Part shown: positions 32,800-42,938 of the stretch, piece by piece
How positions within the stretch are numbered: the first letter of the stretch is position 1
Layout of the letters: every line of letters begins with the position of its first letter
Origin: Adiantum capillus-veneris
Lineage: Eukaryota > Streptophyta > Polypodiopsida > Polypodiales > Pteridaceae
Length of the DNA stretch: 64,000 nucleotides
NCBI GenBank assembly: GCA_014529385.2
Contig: CM043960.1
Location: forward strand, 117,498,043 to 117,562,042
Direction of reading: 5' to 3'
Program-made: the position numbers and the translations under genes
Notes under the pieces: generated by a model
Databases searched by the model: none
What the model saw: the letters and a program-made list of their open reading frames with translations, nothing else
What the model was told of the DNA's origin: nothing

Positions 32800-34471
32800 C
32801 TTTCAAAAGAGCTTTCCAATCCTTCACTTTGCCCCAAAAGCGGCAAAGTTTGTACTTTCATTCATTAGATTCGGTGCAGGTCCCACGCCATGTGGTGCCA
32901 GTTCCTTTTCTATTTGCCTTTTCTGCCACGTTCCTCGACTGCTCTCAAACTCTCAGGCCTGTCGTCGTCTTTATCATTCTGTTCTTTCTGTGCCTTTTTA
33001 GGGCACTTCGCGGAGATATGTCCATGTTCCCCGCATCCAAAGCACTTCGCCTCTCTGATGAAGCGAGCTCTCTCCTCAGGAGTAAGCTTGGGTCGTGCAT
33101 CCTTTTTCTCTGGGTTGCTCTTTTTCTTCCTACTTTCATTCCTAGAAGTCTGTTAGGCTCGTTGTGTCATGGCCTCATCTGTGGGGTAGGTCAGACTGCC
33201 AGAGTGAATGGCAAAGCCCCGCTTCGCATGACTCATCAACTCCTCAATAAAAGCTGACTTCTGTTCCAAGCAGTGATCACGGATCTTTGTAGGTAGACCC
33301 AAGGTAAACCGCTCAATCTGTTCTCTGAACGAGATCTTCTTGAATGAAGAGGCGGGTAGAAAAGAGCTCCAGAATCTTTCACAGTAAGCATTGATTGTAT
33401 CTTTCTTGGTCATCCAAAGATGGTTCCAAGCAGCTCGTATATCTCGTTCATATTCTTGCGTCAACCAAGAAGAAATAAAAAAGCTTCTTAAATTTCAGCC
33501 ATTTAACTGGCGCAGTCTTCTTTAAAAGAAGCATGGACCACCAAGTACGAGCATTCCCCTTAAATTAAGAGGCAGCTCTCCGAATCTTGGAGTGCTCTGA
33601 ATAGCGTCCTCCCGCGAAAGCGATGTCAAATTGTTGTATAAAAGACAAAGCCTTCGAAGCATCTGAGTATCCTGAAAAAGTATCAAACTTGATCGAGTGG
33701 CCACCTTCCTTAAACTCTCGGACTTTCTTTCTTTTATCTTCAAGAAAGTCATACTAGATGGCTTTGTAAAAATTCTTCTTGTTCGCATAAAAGTTTCCGT
33801 CATCCGAATCTGAGCTGTGTGCAGACGAGTCCTCAGTAGAACTGTCAGTAATTGGGCGAGATGTAGCCTTCTTTGCCTTTTTCTTGCCCTTTCCGAAGCT
33901 TTGTTTCTTGCTTCGCTTTTTGCTTTTCTGTCTTCTTCGCTCGAGTCTGAAGAGCTAGAAGAACTGTCAGAAGAAGAAGAAGAACTCGGTAAGCCTTCAA
34001 ACTTGACACGCTTCTTCTGTTTCTTTGCCTTGTCGAATGTCGACCGACGACCCAAATATCCCGGGAAGTCAGTGCCTTTCTTCTGCTTTTTGCCGTGCTT
34101 TTTGTCTTTCTTTTGCACGTCGAAAAGCTAAGCAATCCATGCATCAACCACGTTCTCCAGTTCCTTCTCCGTATATTTCTTGGAGGCAGAAGGTTTCTTG
34201 AGAGCGGGTTTCGGGAGTGGTGTTGTGGTTCTCTGCCACTTCATCTGTACCTCTTCCAAAGAGGTCTGGTTCATATATTTTGCCATCTTTAGTCCTTCGC
34301 AAAATTGAGCATCATCTTTGTTGCATCGCCAATCAATTGACGACGCTCCATCTCTTGCTGCTCCTCCTGAGTAGGCCTAGGCGGGCCATACTCCGTGCCG
34401 GAATCTTCGTTGTGATCCCTGCCCGCATCTCCAGATGCAGAGGGAGTCGATTGATCATTGCCTGAAGCCAT
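32800..34471 (-). pseudogene. Family A gag (A2)
   Basis: ATG at 34471 (MASGNDQSTPSASGDAGRD) follows the 5' LTR and primer site. Then GPPRPTQEEQQEMERRQLIG, a poly-Ser/Asp tract (about 33940-33990), the capsid region (ERFWSSFLPASSFKKISFRE, FTLGLPTKIRDHCLEQKSA) and a CCHC knuckle with FGCGEHGHISAKCP-like sequence near 32990-33050. At least four frame shifts, with stops, break it. The A1 copy at 36255-37819 has the same layout. Gag coats the RNA and forms the particle. Confidence 0.82.
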
Positions 34472-34526
34472 AGGTGCCGCAGAAAAGGATCCCGTAGAAG
34501 AGAAATCGGCCGTGCTCTGATACCAC

Positions 34527-34896
34527 TGTAACAGACTTGGACACTCCAAGTCAAGAATCAACCGCGACAGCACCAAATAGCCACTTCAAAACAAGTCACA
34601 GATCACAATAGATGTATACTGGCCCGGCGGAGTTCCGTGCCTAGAGATATTGGCCCCAAAGGCTGGCGCCCCTTTCGGTATTTCTTTTTATATTAATCAG
34701 ATCAAAGTACAAGAAAGTAGCTAGGGTTTCACTCTCAGACTCTGCGTCCAGATGCTCTTAGAAGTGAAGCCCTCACCACTTATTTAAAGGTTACAAGGGA
34801 TGCCCAAAAGCAGAGCCCCAAAAGCTTCAAAATCAAAAGCCCTGTAAGCAAAAGCTCTTTTCGCTCTCTCACAGAGAGTTTCTGATAGCAAAAGCA

Positions 34897-34938
<42 letters not shown>

Positions 34939-35146
34939 GAGAGCAATAAAAAGCAAATATGCTTTTCTGGCCAAAAGCTGAGATTTGCGTCGCTCAAAAA
35001 TATCTCCAAAAAAAAAAAAAAAAATGTTGACCTCCGCGATTTTCGGAAATTAGGGTTTGTGGCAGAAATTAGGGTTTGCCGGTTTTTTTAGGGTTTTTGA
35101 CAGAAATTAGGGTTTCTGTTGTCCGCCACGTCATCACTTTGTGACA
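34527..35146 (-). repeat. Family A LTR (5' LTR of A2)
   Basis: TGTAACAGACTTGGAC...CATCACTTTGTGACA, 620 bp, preceded by the primer-site complement GCTCTGATACCAC (34514-34526). It is followed by the TSD TGACT and the last 128 bp of the B2 LTR. Confidence 0.9.
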
Positions 35147-35274
35147 TGACTGGTCATGCACAGTCTACGAATAGACTCACAAAAGTGCCAGATCACTTCT
35201 AAATCTGGAATGACTGAACCCTGTTATGCTGAAGCTTGTCCACGGACACATAGGGTTGGATGTGTCACGTGACA
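35147..35274 (-). repeat. Family B LTR remainder (B2 5' LTR end)
   Basis: It resumes the LTR interrupted at 20830: TGACTGGTCATGCAC...GGTTGGATGTGTCACGTGACA. It matches 17664-17791 with few changes. It is followed by CATGT, the duplicated target, and family A RT sequence. Confidence 0.9.
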
Positions 35275-36254
35275 CATGTCCATCATCCGGTTAAATGTCA
35301 CACGAGCATTGGTTAAGCCAAAAGGCATCACCAAAAACTCAAATAACCCAAAAGTCGTCCGAAAGGCTGTCTTGTAGACGTCTCCCAGCGCGATTCGGAT
35401 CTAATGATATCCACTCTTCAGGTCAATCCTGATAAAACACGAGGATCCCTGTAACCTGTCAAGCATATCATCGATCCTGGGAATCGGAAATCTGTTCTTG
35501 ATGGTGATTTTGTTGAGAGCTCTATAATCGATGCACATTCTCCAAGATCCATCTTTCTTCAAATCCAACAACAGTGGAGAGCAATACGGTGAAGTACTAG
35601 TCTCGACAAGACCCTTTTCCAAGAGGTCTTTCACTTGGTTCATAATCTTTTCATTCTCTACTCGGCTCATACGGTAAGGTCGCCAGTTCGGTGAAGTGTT
35701 TCCACGTATCAAGTCAATGGTATGATCTTCAGGCCCTCTAAAAAGCAATCGGCATGAGTGTGGAGAAAAATCTTGGCGTTCTTTTGATCAGGTCAAAACA
35801 TATTCAACCTTTATCCATCGTTCAGTTCTCTCCCAAAAGAATGAGTAAAGAAACTGAAGTTCATCAAGTAGAATTTTCTGAGCCCTTCATTTATCAAAGT
35901 CGCTTTCTCGGCCTGGTAGTCAACCACGGCGTAGTTCTTGTGGTACCAAGGGATTCCGAGTAGAACATCACTTGCGTGCCCTAAACACCCCTATCATTGC
36001 AAACGAAGTTTGCCAATGCTCGGTGTAATGGCAACATCCCATCCGGGTGCCAATCGAACTACCTCCGCCTGTGCCGTCAGTCTGTCGGACGTAATTCCAA
36101 ATCGAGCCGCCAATTTCAAGTGAAAAGAAGTTGGCCTTGGCTCCTTCAAAAGAGCTTCCTAAACCTTCACTTTACCCTAAAAGCAAAAAAGTTTGTACTT
36201 TCATTCATTTGATTCGGTGCAGGTCCCACGCCATGTGGTACTAGTTCTGCTTTT
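35275..36254 (-). pseudogene. Family A RT 5' part and protease region (A1)
   Basis: [51 protein letters not shown] (35401-35748), ending at 35275 where B2 split it from 16609. Upstream, about 35750-36130, the minus strand reads DVLLGIPWYHKNYAVVDYQA in broken frames, a protease C-terminal signature. The protease active site is not clear. Stops and shifts make it a pseudogene. Confidence 0.78.
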
Positions 36255-37819
36255 CTATCTGTCTTTTCTCCCACGTTCCTCAGCTGCTCTCGAACTCTCG
36301 AGCCTGTCGTCGTCTTTATCATTCTGTTCTTTCTGTGCCTTTTCAGGGCACTTCGCGGAGATATGTCCATGCTCCCCGCATCCAAAGCACTTCCCCTCTC
36401 TAATGAAGCGAGCTCCCTCCTCCGGAGTAAGCTTGGGTCGTGCATCCTTTTTCTCTGGGTTGCTCTTTTGTCTTTCTACTTTCATTTCCAGAAGTCTGTT
36501 CGGCTCGTAGTGTCATGGTCTCATCTGTGGGGTAGGTCAGACTGCCAGAGTGAATGGCAAAGCCCCGCTTCGCATGACTCATCAACTCCTGAATAGAAGC
36601 TGACTTCTGTTCCAAGCAGTGATCTCGGATCTCTGTAGGTAGACCCAAGGTAAACCGCTCAATCTATTCTCTAAACGAGATCTTCTTGAATGAAGAGGCG
36701 GGTAGAAAAGAGCTCCAGAATCTTTCACAGTAAGCATTGATTGTATCTTTCTTGGTCATCCGAAGATCGTTTCAAGCAGCTCGTATATCTCGTTCATATT
36801 CTTGCATCAACCAAGAAGAAATAAAAAGCTTCTTAAATTTCAGTCATTTAACTGACGAAGTCTTGTTTAAAAGAAGCGTGGACCACCAAGTACGAGCATT
36901 CCTCTTAAAGTAAGAGGTAGCTCTCTAAAACTTGGAGTGCTCTGAATAGCGTCCTCCCGCGAAAGCAATGTCAAACTGCTGTATAAAAGACAAAGCCTTC
37001 CAAGCATCTGAGTATCCTGAAAAAGTATCAAACTTGATCGAGTGGCCACCTTTCTTAAACTCTCTGACTTCTTTGCTTTTATCTTCGAGAAAGTCATACT
37101 GGTTGACTTTGTAAAAATTCTTCTTGTTCGCATAAAAGTTTCTGTCATCGGAATCTGAGCTGTCTGTAGACGAGTCCTCAGTAGAACTGTCACTCTCTGG
37201 GCGAGATGTAGCCTTCTTTGCCTTTTTCCTGCCCTGCTTTGTTTCTTGCTTCGCTTTTTACCTTTTCTGTCTTCTTCGCTCGAATCTGAAGAGCTAGAAG
37301 AACTGTCAGATGAAGAAGAAGAAGAAGAAGAAGAACTGGGTACTCCTTCAAATCGAACACGCTTCTTCTGTTTCTTTGCCTTGTCGAATGTCGACTGACG
37401 ACCCAAATATCCCGGGAAGTCAATGCCTTTTCTTCTGCTTTTTGCCATGCTTTTTGGCTTTCTTTTGCGCGTAGTTGAATAATCCGTGCATCAACCACCT
37501 CTTGTAATTCCTTCTCTGAATACTGTTTGTGATCAGAAGGTTTCCTGAGAGCGGGTTTCAGGGGTGGTGTAGTGGTTTTCTGCCACTTTGCATGCACTTC
37601 CTGAAAAGAAGTCTCTCTCATATATTTTGCCAATTTTGGATCCTTTGCAAAATTGAGCATCATCTTTGTTGCATCGCCGATCAATTGACGACGCTTCATC
37701 TCTCTTTGCTCCACCTGAGTAGGCCGAGGTGGACCATACTCTCTGCCGGAATCTTCGTTGTGATCCCTGCCCGCATCTCCAAATGCAGAGGGAGTCGACT
37801 GATCCTTGCGTGAAGCCAT
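36255..37819 (-). pseudogene. Family A gag (A1)
   Basis: ATG at 37819 (MASRKDQSTPSAFGDAGRD). Segments: GPPRPTQVEQREMKRRQLIG, MMLNFAKDPKLAKYMRETSF, a Ser/Asp-rich tract encoded by a TCT/GAA microsatellite (37305-37340), capsid remnants (FWSSFLPASSFKKISFRE, FTLGLPTEIRDHCLEQKSA), and the knuckle CFGCGEHGHISAKCP (about 36340-36390), which is intact CCHC. Several frame shifts and stops occur, including one near 37440. Confidence 0.85.
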
Positions 37820-37890
37820 AGGTGCCGCGGAAAAAGAAAATGGGGATCGGATTTCCGGTAGAAGAGAAATCGGTTGTGCTCTGATACCAC

Positions 37891-38432
37891 TATAACAGAC
37901 TTGGACACTCCAAGTCATGAATCAATCGCGACAGCACCAAATAACCACTTCAAAACAGGTCACAGATCACAATAGATTTGCACTGACCCGACGGAGTTCC
38001 GTTGAGATATTGGCCCCAAAGACTGGTGCCCCTTTCGGTATTTCTTTATGTATTAATCAATGATCAAAGTACAAGAGAGCGGTTAGGGTTTCACTCTCAG
38101 ACTCTGCGTCCAGATGCTCTGAGAAGTGAGGCCCTCACCGCAAATTTAAATGTTACAAGGGATGCCCAAAAGCAGAGTCCCAAAAGCTTGAAAGCAAAAG
38201 CAGATTCTCTCTCTCTCTCAATGAGTAAAAATAAAGCAATTCGACTCTCTCTCATCCAATTCTTTCGTAGCAAAAAGCCAAAAGATGGGATTTGCGTCGC
38301 TCAAAAAAATTATTTTTATTTTTATTTTTATTTTTTATTTTTTTTAATTTCCACCTCCGTGATTTCCGGGAATTAGGGTTTTTGCAATATTAGGGTTTCT
38401 GTTGTCGGTAGCCACGTCATCACTTTGTGACA
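37891..38432 (-). repeat. Family A LTR (5' LTR of A1)
   Basis: TATAACAGACTTGGAC...CATCACTTTGTGACA, 542 bp. The terminal TG has become TA. It is preceded by the primer-site complement CTCTGATACCAC. It shares the shorter-CT-run form with 13485-14005, supporting that pair. It is followed by the TSD AAGCG. Confidence 0.88.
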
Positions 38433-39686
38433 AAGCGACACAAAGTCTTTTGTGGCTCCTTCGATGCGTCATCTTCGTCTAGAGTCGTGCTTCTTTCTTC
38501 TTCAAGAATCTCCATGGCTGAAAATTCCTGAAACCGCTTCCAACACAAAAACATGAACATACCCATTCCATGTAGAGTGATTGGAAAAAATCTTATCTTC
38601 CTAAAAGACTGTGCATGCAATGTAGATGAACAAATAGACGCAGTGCCAAACCGTTCAACAAACATACGCAAACCATGAGATCGAATTTTTTCGTTCTGAT
38701 CTAAATCAATCAACTGTGGCAAAACACAAAGGAAATGCCCATGCTTGGTGCTCATACTTTCTTGTGCTCTTTCTCCAACTATGTCGTGCCAAGGAAGAGA
38801 CATGGAATGTGAGTTCCTTGAATGCATACGTTTCAGCTTTTCATGAATAATCCGTATACATCCGTGCTCATTCATGAGGGAAACGTGCTCAACGTACAAT
38901 GTCATGCCTAGGAAAAGGGATCACATAAAGACGCTAACTAAAATACAGAAAACGATCACGAATGAAACACTCGATCAATGCATGCTGACTAATCATGCGA
39001 ACACATAGTACTTCCTATGAGGGTTCTTTGAACTTAGGCTCGAGAGCCAAGATCAGATCTTCGAAATCTATCGAGTCTGCAATGAGGTTAGCTTCACTAG
39101 AAAAAGCATCAACTAATCCATCCTCTTTTTGAAAAATCACCTCATCTTCATGCAAATCATCATGCTTGTCATTGTCATCCAAATCATCATGCTTATCATT
39201 ATCGTTCAAATCATCATGCTTATCATCGTGCAAATCCTGTGTGTCAAGCTTGGGATAAGAAGAGACTAAGAGAGTCTCCTTTTTCTGATTCTGTGCAAAC
39301 TGGGCCTACACAATAGAAAAAAGTTGCCACAACTCTTTCATGTGTTGGTCACCCTTCTCTTGTCTTGCTCTGTTCTCGCGATCAAATTCTGCTTGTCTTA
39401 CTTTGGCTTCCAAGCGTACTTACTCCCGCTCACGCGCTATGGCTGCCATTTTGTCTTGATACTGACGATCAATTTCGGCCATTCTTTCTGTTGTTCTTGC
39501 TTCGCGTTCTAACTCCCTATCCCTCATCATCTTGTTGAAAGCCTGTATAGGAGTTAGTACAATCCTTGGCGTAGATGGGGAAAGGGGAGGGTCGGAAAAA
39601 CCTCCTGGTGGGGAAAATTCTTCTTCACCTGTCTCATGCTCATCATTTCCAAGTAAAGTATCCATTCCGCTTCGAGTGATGACCAT
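38433..39686 (-). pseudogene. Family B conserved protein of unknown function (B1)
   Basis: This is the second copy of the protein at 17803-19337. It starts MVITRSGMDTLLGNDEHE at 39686, followed by a charged helix-forming part, acidic repeats (KHDDLNDNDKHDDLDDNDKH, 39160-39230) and the conserved C-terminal region (SLPWHDIVGERAQESMSTKH, CSSTLHAQSFRKIRFF). It continues across the A1 insertion to 13317. Stops: a TAA near 39420, TAG codons near 39310 and at 39015. The last sits at the same site as the TAG region of B2. No known domain is recognised. Confidence 0.6.
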
Positions 39687-40136
39687 CCACAGAAGTCTTG
39701 GGTTCTTGTGCATTCTTGTAGGCTTGGAATCTTGCGTTCACAAGGAACTTGGATTCTTGGGAGTCTTGGTTTCTTGGGATTCTCGAGGTTCTTGCGATTC
39801 TTCTTTCGCTTGCAATCTGTGTTCGAGAAGGATCTTCTCTTCACCCGCACCCCTTGGCGGCCTTGTGCTCACACCAAGGTTGCTTTTTCCCACCTCACGT
39901 CGATTGGCCGACCGCTAAGTGCACGGTCCGCTCTCAATGAGTGAAAAGAGGCACAAGGGGAGGCTAGACAAGCCCTTTTTTCTTGGGTTTCTTGTCACTC
40001 TTCAAAAACACGATTAGGAATCGACACGCCCAAGATGACTTGGGTTACGTGCGACCGCAACAAGCAAAAAAAATTATGTGGTTCTTGTGGTTCTTTCCTT
40101 GAGTGATACAAAACACTGTCAAAGCTTTGATACCAA
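39687..40136 (-). other. Family B 5' leader (B1)
   Basis: It matches 19338-19781: CTTGGGTTCTTG repeats, the GTGCACGGTCCGCTCTCAATGAGTG block, the GTGGTTCTTTCCTTGAGTG block and a primer-site complement TTTGATACCAA at 40126-40136. No separate gene is seen. Confidence 0.6.
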
Positions 40137-40711
40137 TGTAAGGTGCAGCGGAATGAATGTTGAACTTTGCTCAAGATAAGTGCTCCGAACTGTGCTCAAG
40201 GATTCCTTTTACTTACGGAAGGGAGAGCCTTCCGTTCCTTTAGTGAGAGAGTGCAATGGACACAAACAAAGTGAATGGACATTGTGCGTGAAGGTGCATG
40301 AAACTGAGAGATAGAGAGAGAAGAGAATACGACACCAGAGATGTTGTCAAACCCTCCTCCAAGGATCCCACTCTCTATGGCGAGAGTGGTCTCCTTATGA
40401 TTGCAAAAATCTCTACAATGCTTGGACTTGCCGACGATGTCGATGACGATGAGGACGACGACGAGACGGACTGAAATCTGAAAACTCTAAGGGTTGAAAT
40501 CTGCAAATCTTTATCTGCTGAATTTTGACTCTATGTCGGGGACGATGTCAATGGCGATGATGCGACGACGACACGCTAAAACACAGATGCTGAAATCTAC
40601 GTTTTCCGGGCTGAATCTTCAAACTTCGCGGGATCTGACCATGCGACGAGGTTCTGCTGCGGGAAGGTGAGATCTGCGAGGTTCGGGGCTTCTTCTACGG
40701 GTTCTAACTGC
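40137..40711 (-). repeat. Family B LTR, truncated (5' LTR of B1)
   Basis: It begins TGTAAGGTGCAGCGG and follows the 12077 LTR for about 575 bp, to GGTTCTAACTGC. It then breaks into the inverted-repeat structure at 40712. The missing part and the right flank are not in the window. Confidence 0.8.
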
Positions 40712-40715
40712 GTAA

Positions 40716-40808
40716 TTCCTCCTTAGAATCAACAATAGATGGAGGGTGCAACCCCCAACCCTCGACTGTGAGGGTGATGTCTTGACTATTGACAAAGCTA
40801 TATAGACG

Positions 40809-40870
<62 letters not shown>

Positions 40871-41091
40871 GTCCCGAATTGTTGTCATGTTCTCTAAACT
40901 CTCTCTCTTGCAAAAGTATTGTTCATGCCAAGTTAACTAAGTACCATGTTTATGTTGCTACCATCAATTAAGTCCACCCGCTATGCTCACAAAAGTAATC
41001 TCACAAAAGTGTTTCATCTAATTTCCTAATTCCGCTACTCTGAAAGTTCATAGGCCATTTCCATTACGTTGTTATATATATATATATATAT

Positions 41092-41162
<71 letters not shown>

Positions 41163-41256
41163 CATCTACATAGTCTTGTCAATAGTTAAGACATCCCCCT
41201 CACAATCGAGAGTTGGGGGCTGCGCCCTCCATCTATTGTCGATTCTGAGGAGAAAT
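40716..41256. repeat. Inverted-repeat structure with TA runs
   Basis: A ~97 bp left arm (40716-40812, TCCTCCTTAGAATCAACAAT...) is matched by the reverse complement of 41158-41256 at roughly 85-90 percent. Both arms lead inward into (TA)n: 40812-40867 and 41070-41160. Between them, 40868-41068 is, in reverse complement, similar to the family C-type LTR start at 45780-45965 (ATAGCCTATGAACTTT, CTTGGCACGAACAATAC). It may be a TIR element with a TA-rich centre that received an LTR fragment. The family is not recognised. Confidence 0.65.
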
Positions 41257-41493
41257 CCAAGCAAGCAGTCAACGGATGGCCATCACGTCAGCTCTCGGAA
41301 TCGGTACAGACTGCAAGCCAAACATGCCAGTCTAGGTTAACATACGTAATGCAACAAGTTGTAAACACCTCAGTATCCGGAATTTTTGTTGTAAACACGT
41401 CAGATTTAAACAATTGTTGGCTGCTCTACAATCTTGCCACCTCAGCAACCGGAGTCGGCTAGCTGGTCCCCCTCCCCCCGACTTGTGACGGCC

Positions 41494-41602
41494 AGGAATG
41501 GTTGTGCAGTGACCATTCCCTGAAAACGTGCTCCCATCATGGCTCCCGCAGTCACCATGATCGCCCCTTATTTCAAGAAATGGTCACTGCACGACCATTC
41601 CT
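41494..41602. repeat. 109 bp hairpin-forming inverted repeat
   Basis: AGGAATGGTTGTGCAGTGACC at 41494-41514 pairs with 41582-41602 (one mismatch within 21 bp), and an inner ATCATGG/CCATGAT pair supports a near full-length hairpin. It lies within the presumed first intron of PUR5. It could be a small MITE or a foldback RNA source. No flanking duplication is clear. Confidence 0.55.
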
Positions 41603-41707
41603 ACACCATAATTTATCATATTTGCATTGTGTTACATACCACACTTGTAAAAGCAATGTAATGGATGCGTTCGGAATGCCTGCGTTCGGAATGCCGAAGA
41701 AACTTAC

Positions 41708-41975
41708 CAAGCGGAAAAAGGCCACCAAAGCCGCCAATGCCAGGAGCCATGGCAGCTATTCTACGGACTAGCTCAGTGCCAGCATCGATGTCAACACCCG
41801 CATCCTTATATGAAAGGCCAGCTTTGGTCTCAGCTACCATTGCTCTACACTTGAAAGGAAGACTCGTAGGACACCAATGAGCAGGCACATTTGACAGGTG
41901 TTGCTTCTGCTGGAAAACGGGACCCAAGCGTGCGGAGATGGGTTGTTGATGTGAAGAAAAAACCAAGCGCTCCAT
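41708..41975 (-). CDS. PUR5: PUR5 first coding exon (AIR synthetase, chloroplast-type)
   Basis: It encodes the N-terminus of phosphoribosylformylglycinamidine cyclo-ligase, the ATP-dependent step that closes the imidazole ring in purine synthesis, organellar in plants. ATG at 41975 gives ~45 residues rich in Ser/Gln/Pro with few acids (MERLVFSSHQQPISARLGPV), consistent with a transit peptide, then the family signature GLSYKDAGVDIDAGTELV and MAPGIGGFGGLFPLG. The exon ends at 41708 with a perfect donor (G/GTAAGTT, phase 1), at the point where the family continues DSYLVAGTDG. A CT-repeat leader precedes the ATG, as in many plant 5' UTRs. No second exon is seen to the left, so either the first intron exceeds 41 kb or this is a stranded fragment. 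Confidence 0.85.
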
Positions 41976-41981
41976 GATACC

Positions 41982-42019
<38 letters not shown>

Positions 42020-42330
42020 TGTGATACGCCGAACCCGGTTAACTAAAGGCCGGCCCCAAAGGGGGGAGGCCTTAGTGATGGTTTCCTTTTTGCTAATGAA
42101 AAAGGGGGATTATTTTTTAAAAGTCACGATTTTTTAATTGGATGAACGAGAGAACACTCATATCAAAGATTTGAGGTCTTAGTAGTGGCAGACAACTAGA
42201 GGAAAGAGCACACATGGAGGAGCGAGGTGCATGAGCCCATAGAGACAATACAAAAATGTCGATTGCATATTGTAGGTAAAGTATGCCATTGGTTCTCTCT
42301 CTTAGTTCACCAAACTCCCCCACTCTTTCT

Positions 42331-42375
<45 letters not shown>

Positions 42376-42531
42376 CTTAACATACGCATTTTCAAAAAAC
42401 TCTTTGTGATTTGTGGTACTGTGAGCGGGCCAGATCCGACGAGAAGATCGACCACCAGTTGAAGCAAGCTACCTCCAACATCTCAAATTACAGTGACGAT
42501 AGCCCAAGGTATACCTGCTCCCCCTAATCTG
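41976..42531 (-). promoter_or_regulatory. PUR5 5' leader and probable promoter region
   Basis: Directly upstream of the ATG is (AG)n at 41984-42016, read as (CT)n in the transcript leader. Further up are GGCCGGCC-rich sequence (42045-42070), an AT-rich stretch (42095-42140) and a second (CT)n run at 42336-42372. There is no clear TATA box at a fixed distance. This block has no TE coding sequence. The promoter call is inferred from position. Confidence 0.45.
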
Positions 42532-42938
42532 CTGGTTGTTGGGCAGGTACCACCACCCCATTTTCCCTTGCTGCCCATCTTCACAATTGCCCACTTTCTG
42601 TACACTTCTATTAACTCTCGCAGACTATGATTAATTTTAGCCCCCAACTCCAATTATATATTGTCATTATCGAAGCTACTGGTGGTTGGGCAAGTACCAT
42701 CACCCCATTTTCACAATTGTCCGCTTTTTGTACACTTCTATTAACTCTCGCAAACTATGATTAATTTTAGCCCCCAACTCCAATTATATATTGTCATTAT
42801 CGAAGCTGCTGGTGGTTGGGCAGGTATCACCACCCCATTTTCACAATTGTCCGCTTTCTGTACACTTCTATTAACTCTCGCTAACTATGATTAATTTTAG
42901 CCCCCAACTCCAATAATATATTGTCATTATCGTGCTCT
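42532..42938. repeat. Tandem repeat, three copies, 130 bp unit
   Basis: Units start at 42532, 42679 and 42809 with GCTGGTGGTTGGGCA-like sequence and share TGTACACTTCTATTAACTCT and GATTAATTTTAGCCCCCAAC. The first copy has a 17 bp insertion (CTTGCTGCCCATC region). Copies 2 and 3 are almost identical. The array lies upstream of PUR5 and has no coding content. Confidence 0.85.

Larger units (their letters stand above)
20831..35146 (-). mobile_element. Family A element A2, split by C
   Basis: The LTRs are 20831-21475 and 34527-35146, with a perfect TSD TGACT (20826-20830 and 35147-35151). Coding order on the minus strand is gag (32800-34471), then a gap holding element C, then RT, RNase H, integrase and chromodomain (22064-24573). 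About 440 bp covering protease and the start of RT are absent at the C junction, judged against A1. The long CT run (about 21203-21265) lies in the 3' LTR and a shorter one (34897-34936) in the 5' LTR. Confidence 0.9.
16610..35274 (-). mobile_element. Family B element B2, split by A2
   Basis: The 3' LTR is 16610-17791, the internal region 17792-19781 (1990 bp), and the 5' LTR is 19782-20830 continued at 35147-35274. Flanks are CCTGT (16605-16609) and CATGT (35275-35279), a 5 bp duplication with one mismatch. A2 is nested in the 5' LTR. Without A2 the element is about 4.35 kb. It has LTRs, a primer site, a polypurine tract and one long degraded ORF, but no protease, RT or integrase, so it is non-autonomous. 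Confidence 0.88.
13485..38432 (-). mobile_element. Family A element A1, split by B2
   Basis: The LTRs are 13485-14005 and 37891-38432, and the element is flanked by a perfect 5 bp duplication AAGCG (13480-13484 and 38433-38437). The internal region is interrupted within the RT gene by element B2 (16610-35274). The two RT halves end and resume at the same point of the RT sequence (...CTCGAAAAATC / CATGTCCATCATCC). Order on the minus strand is gag, protease, RT, RNase H, integrase, chromodomain. Confidence 0.88.
12077..40711 (-). mobile_element. Family B element B1, split by A1
   Basis: The 3' LTR is 12077-13305, the first internal part 13306-13484, the second 38433-40136, and the 5' LTR begins at 40137 and is truncated at 40711. 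The A1 element (13485-38432) sits inside and is flanked by AAGCG on both sides. Removing A1 rejoins the C-terminal coding region of the B protein (...PKKQALQTFMKF with ...KEPQKTLCRF). Without A1 the visible element is about 3.7 kb. It has no recognisable RT or integrase. Confidence 0.85.

Noticed and set aside
40619-40888. Ile-Tyr repeat protein
   Set aside because: Product of the (TA)n run of the inverted-repeat structure.
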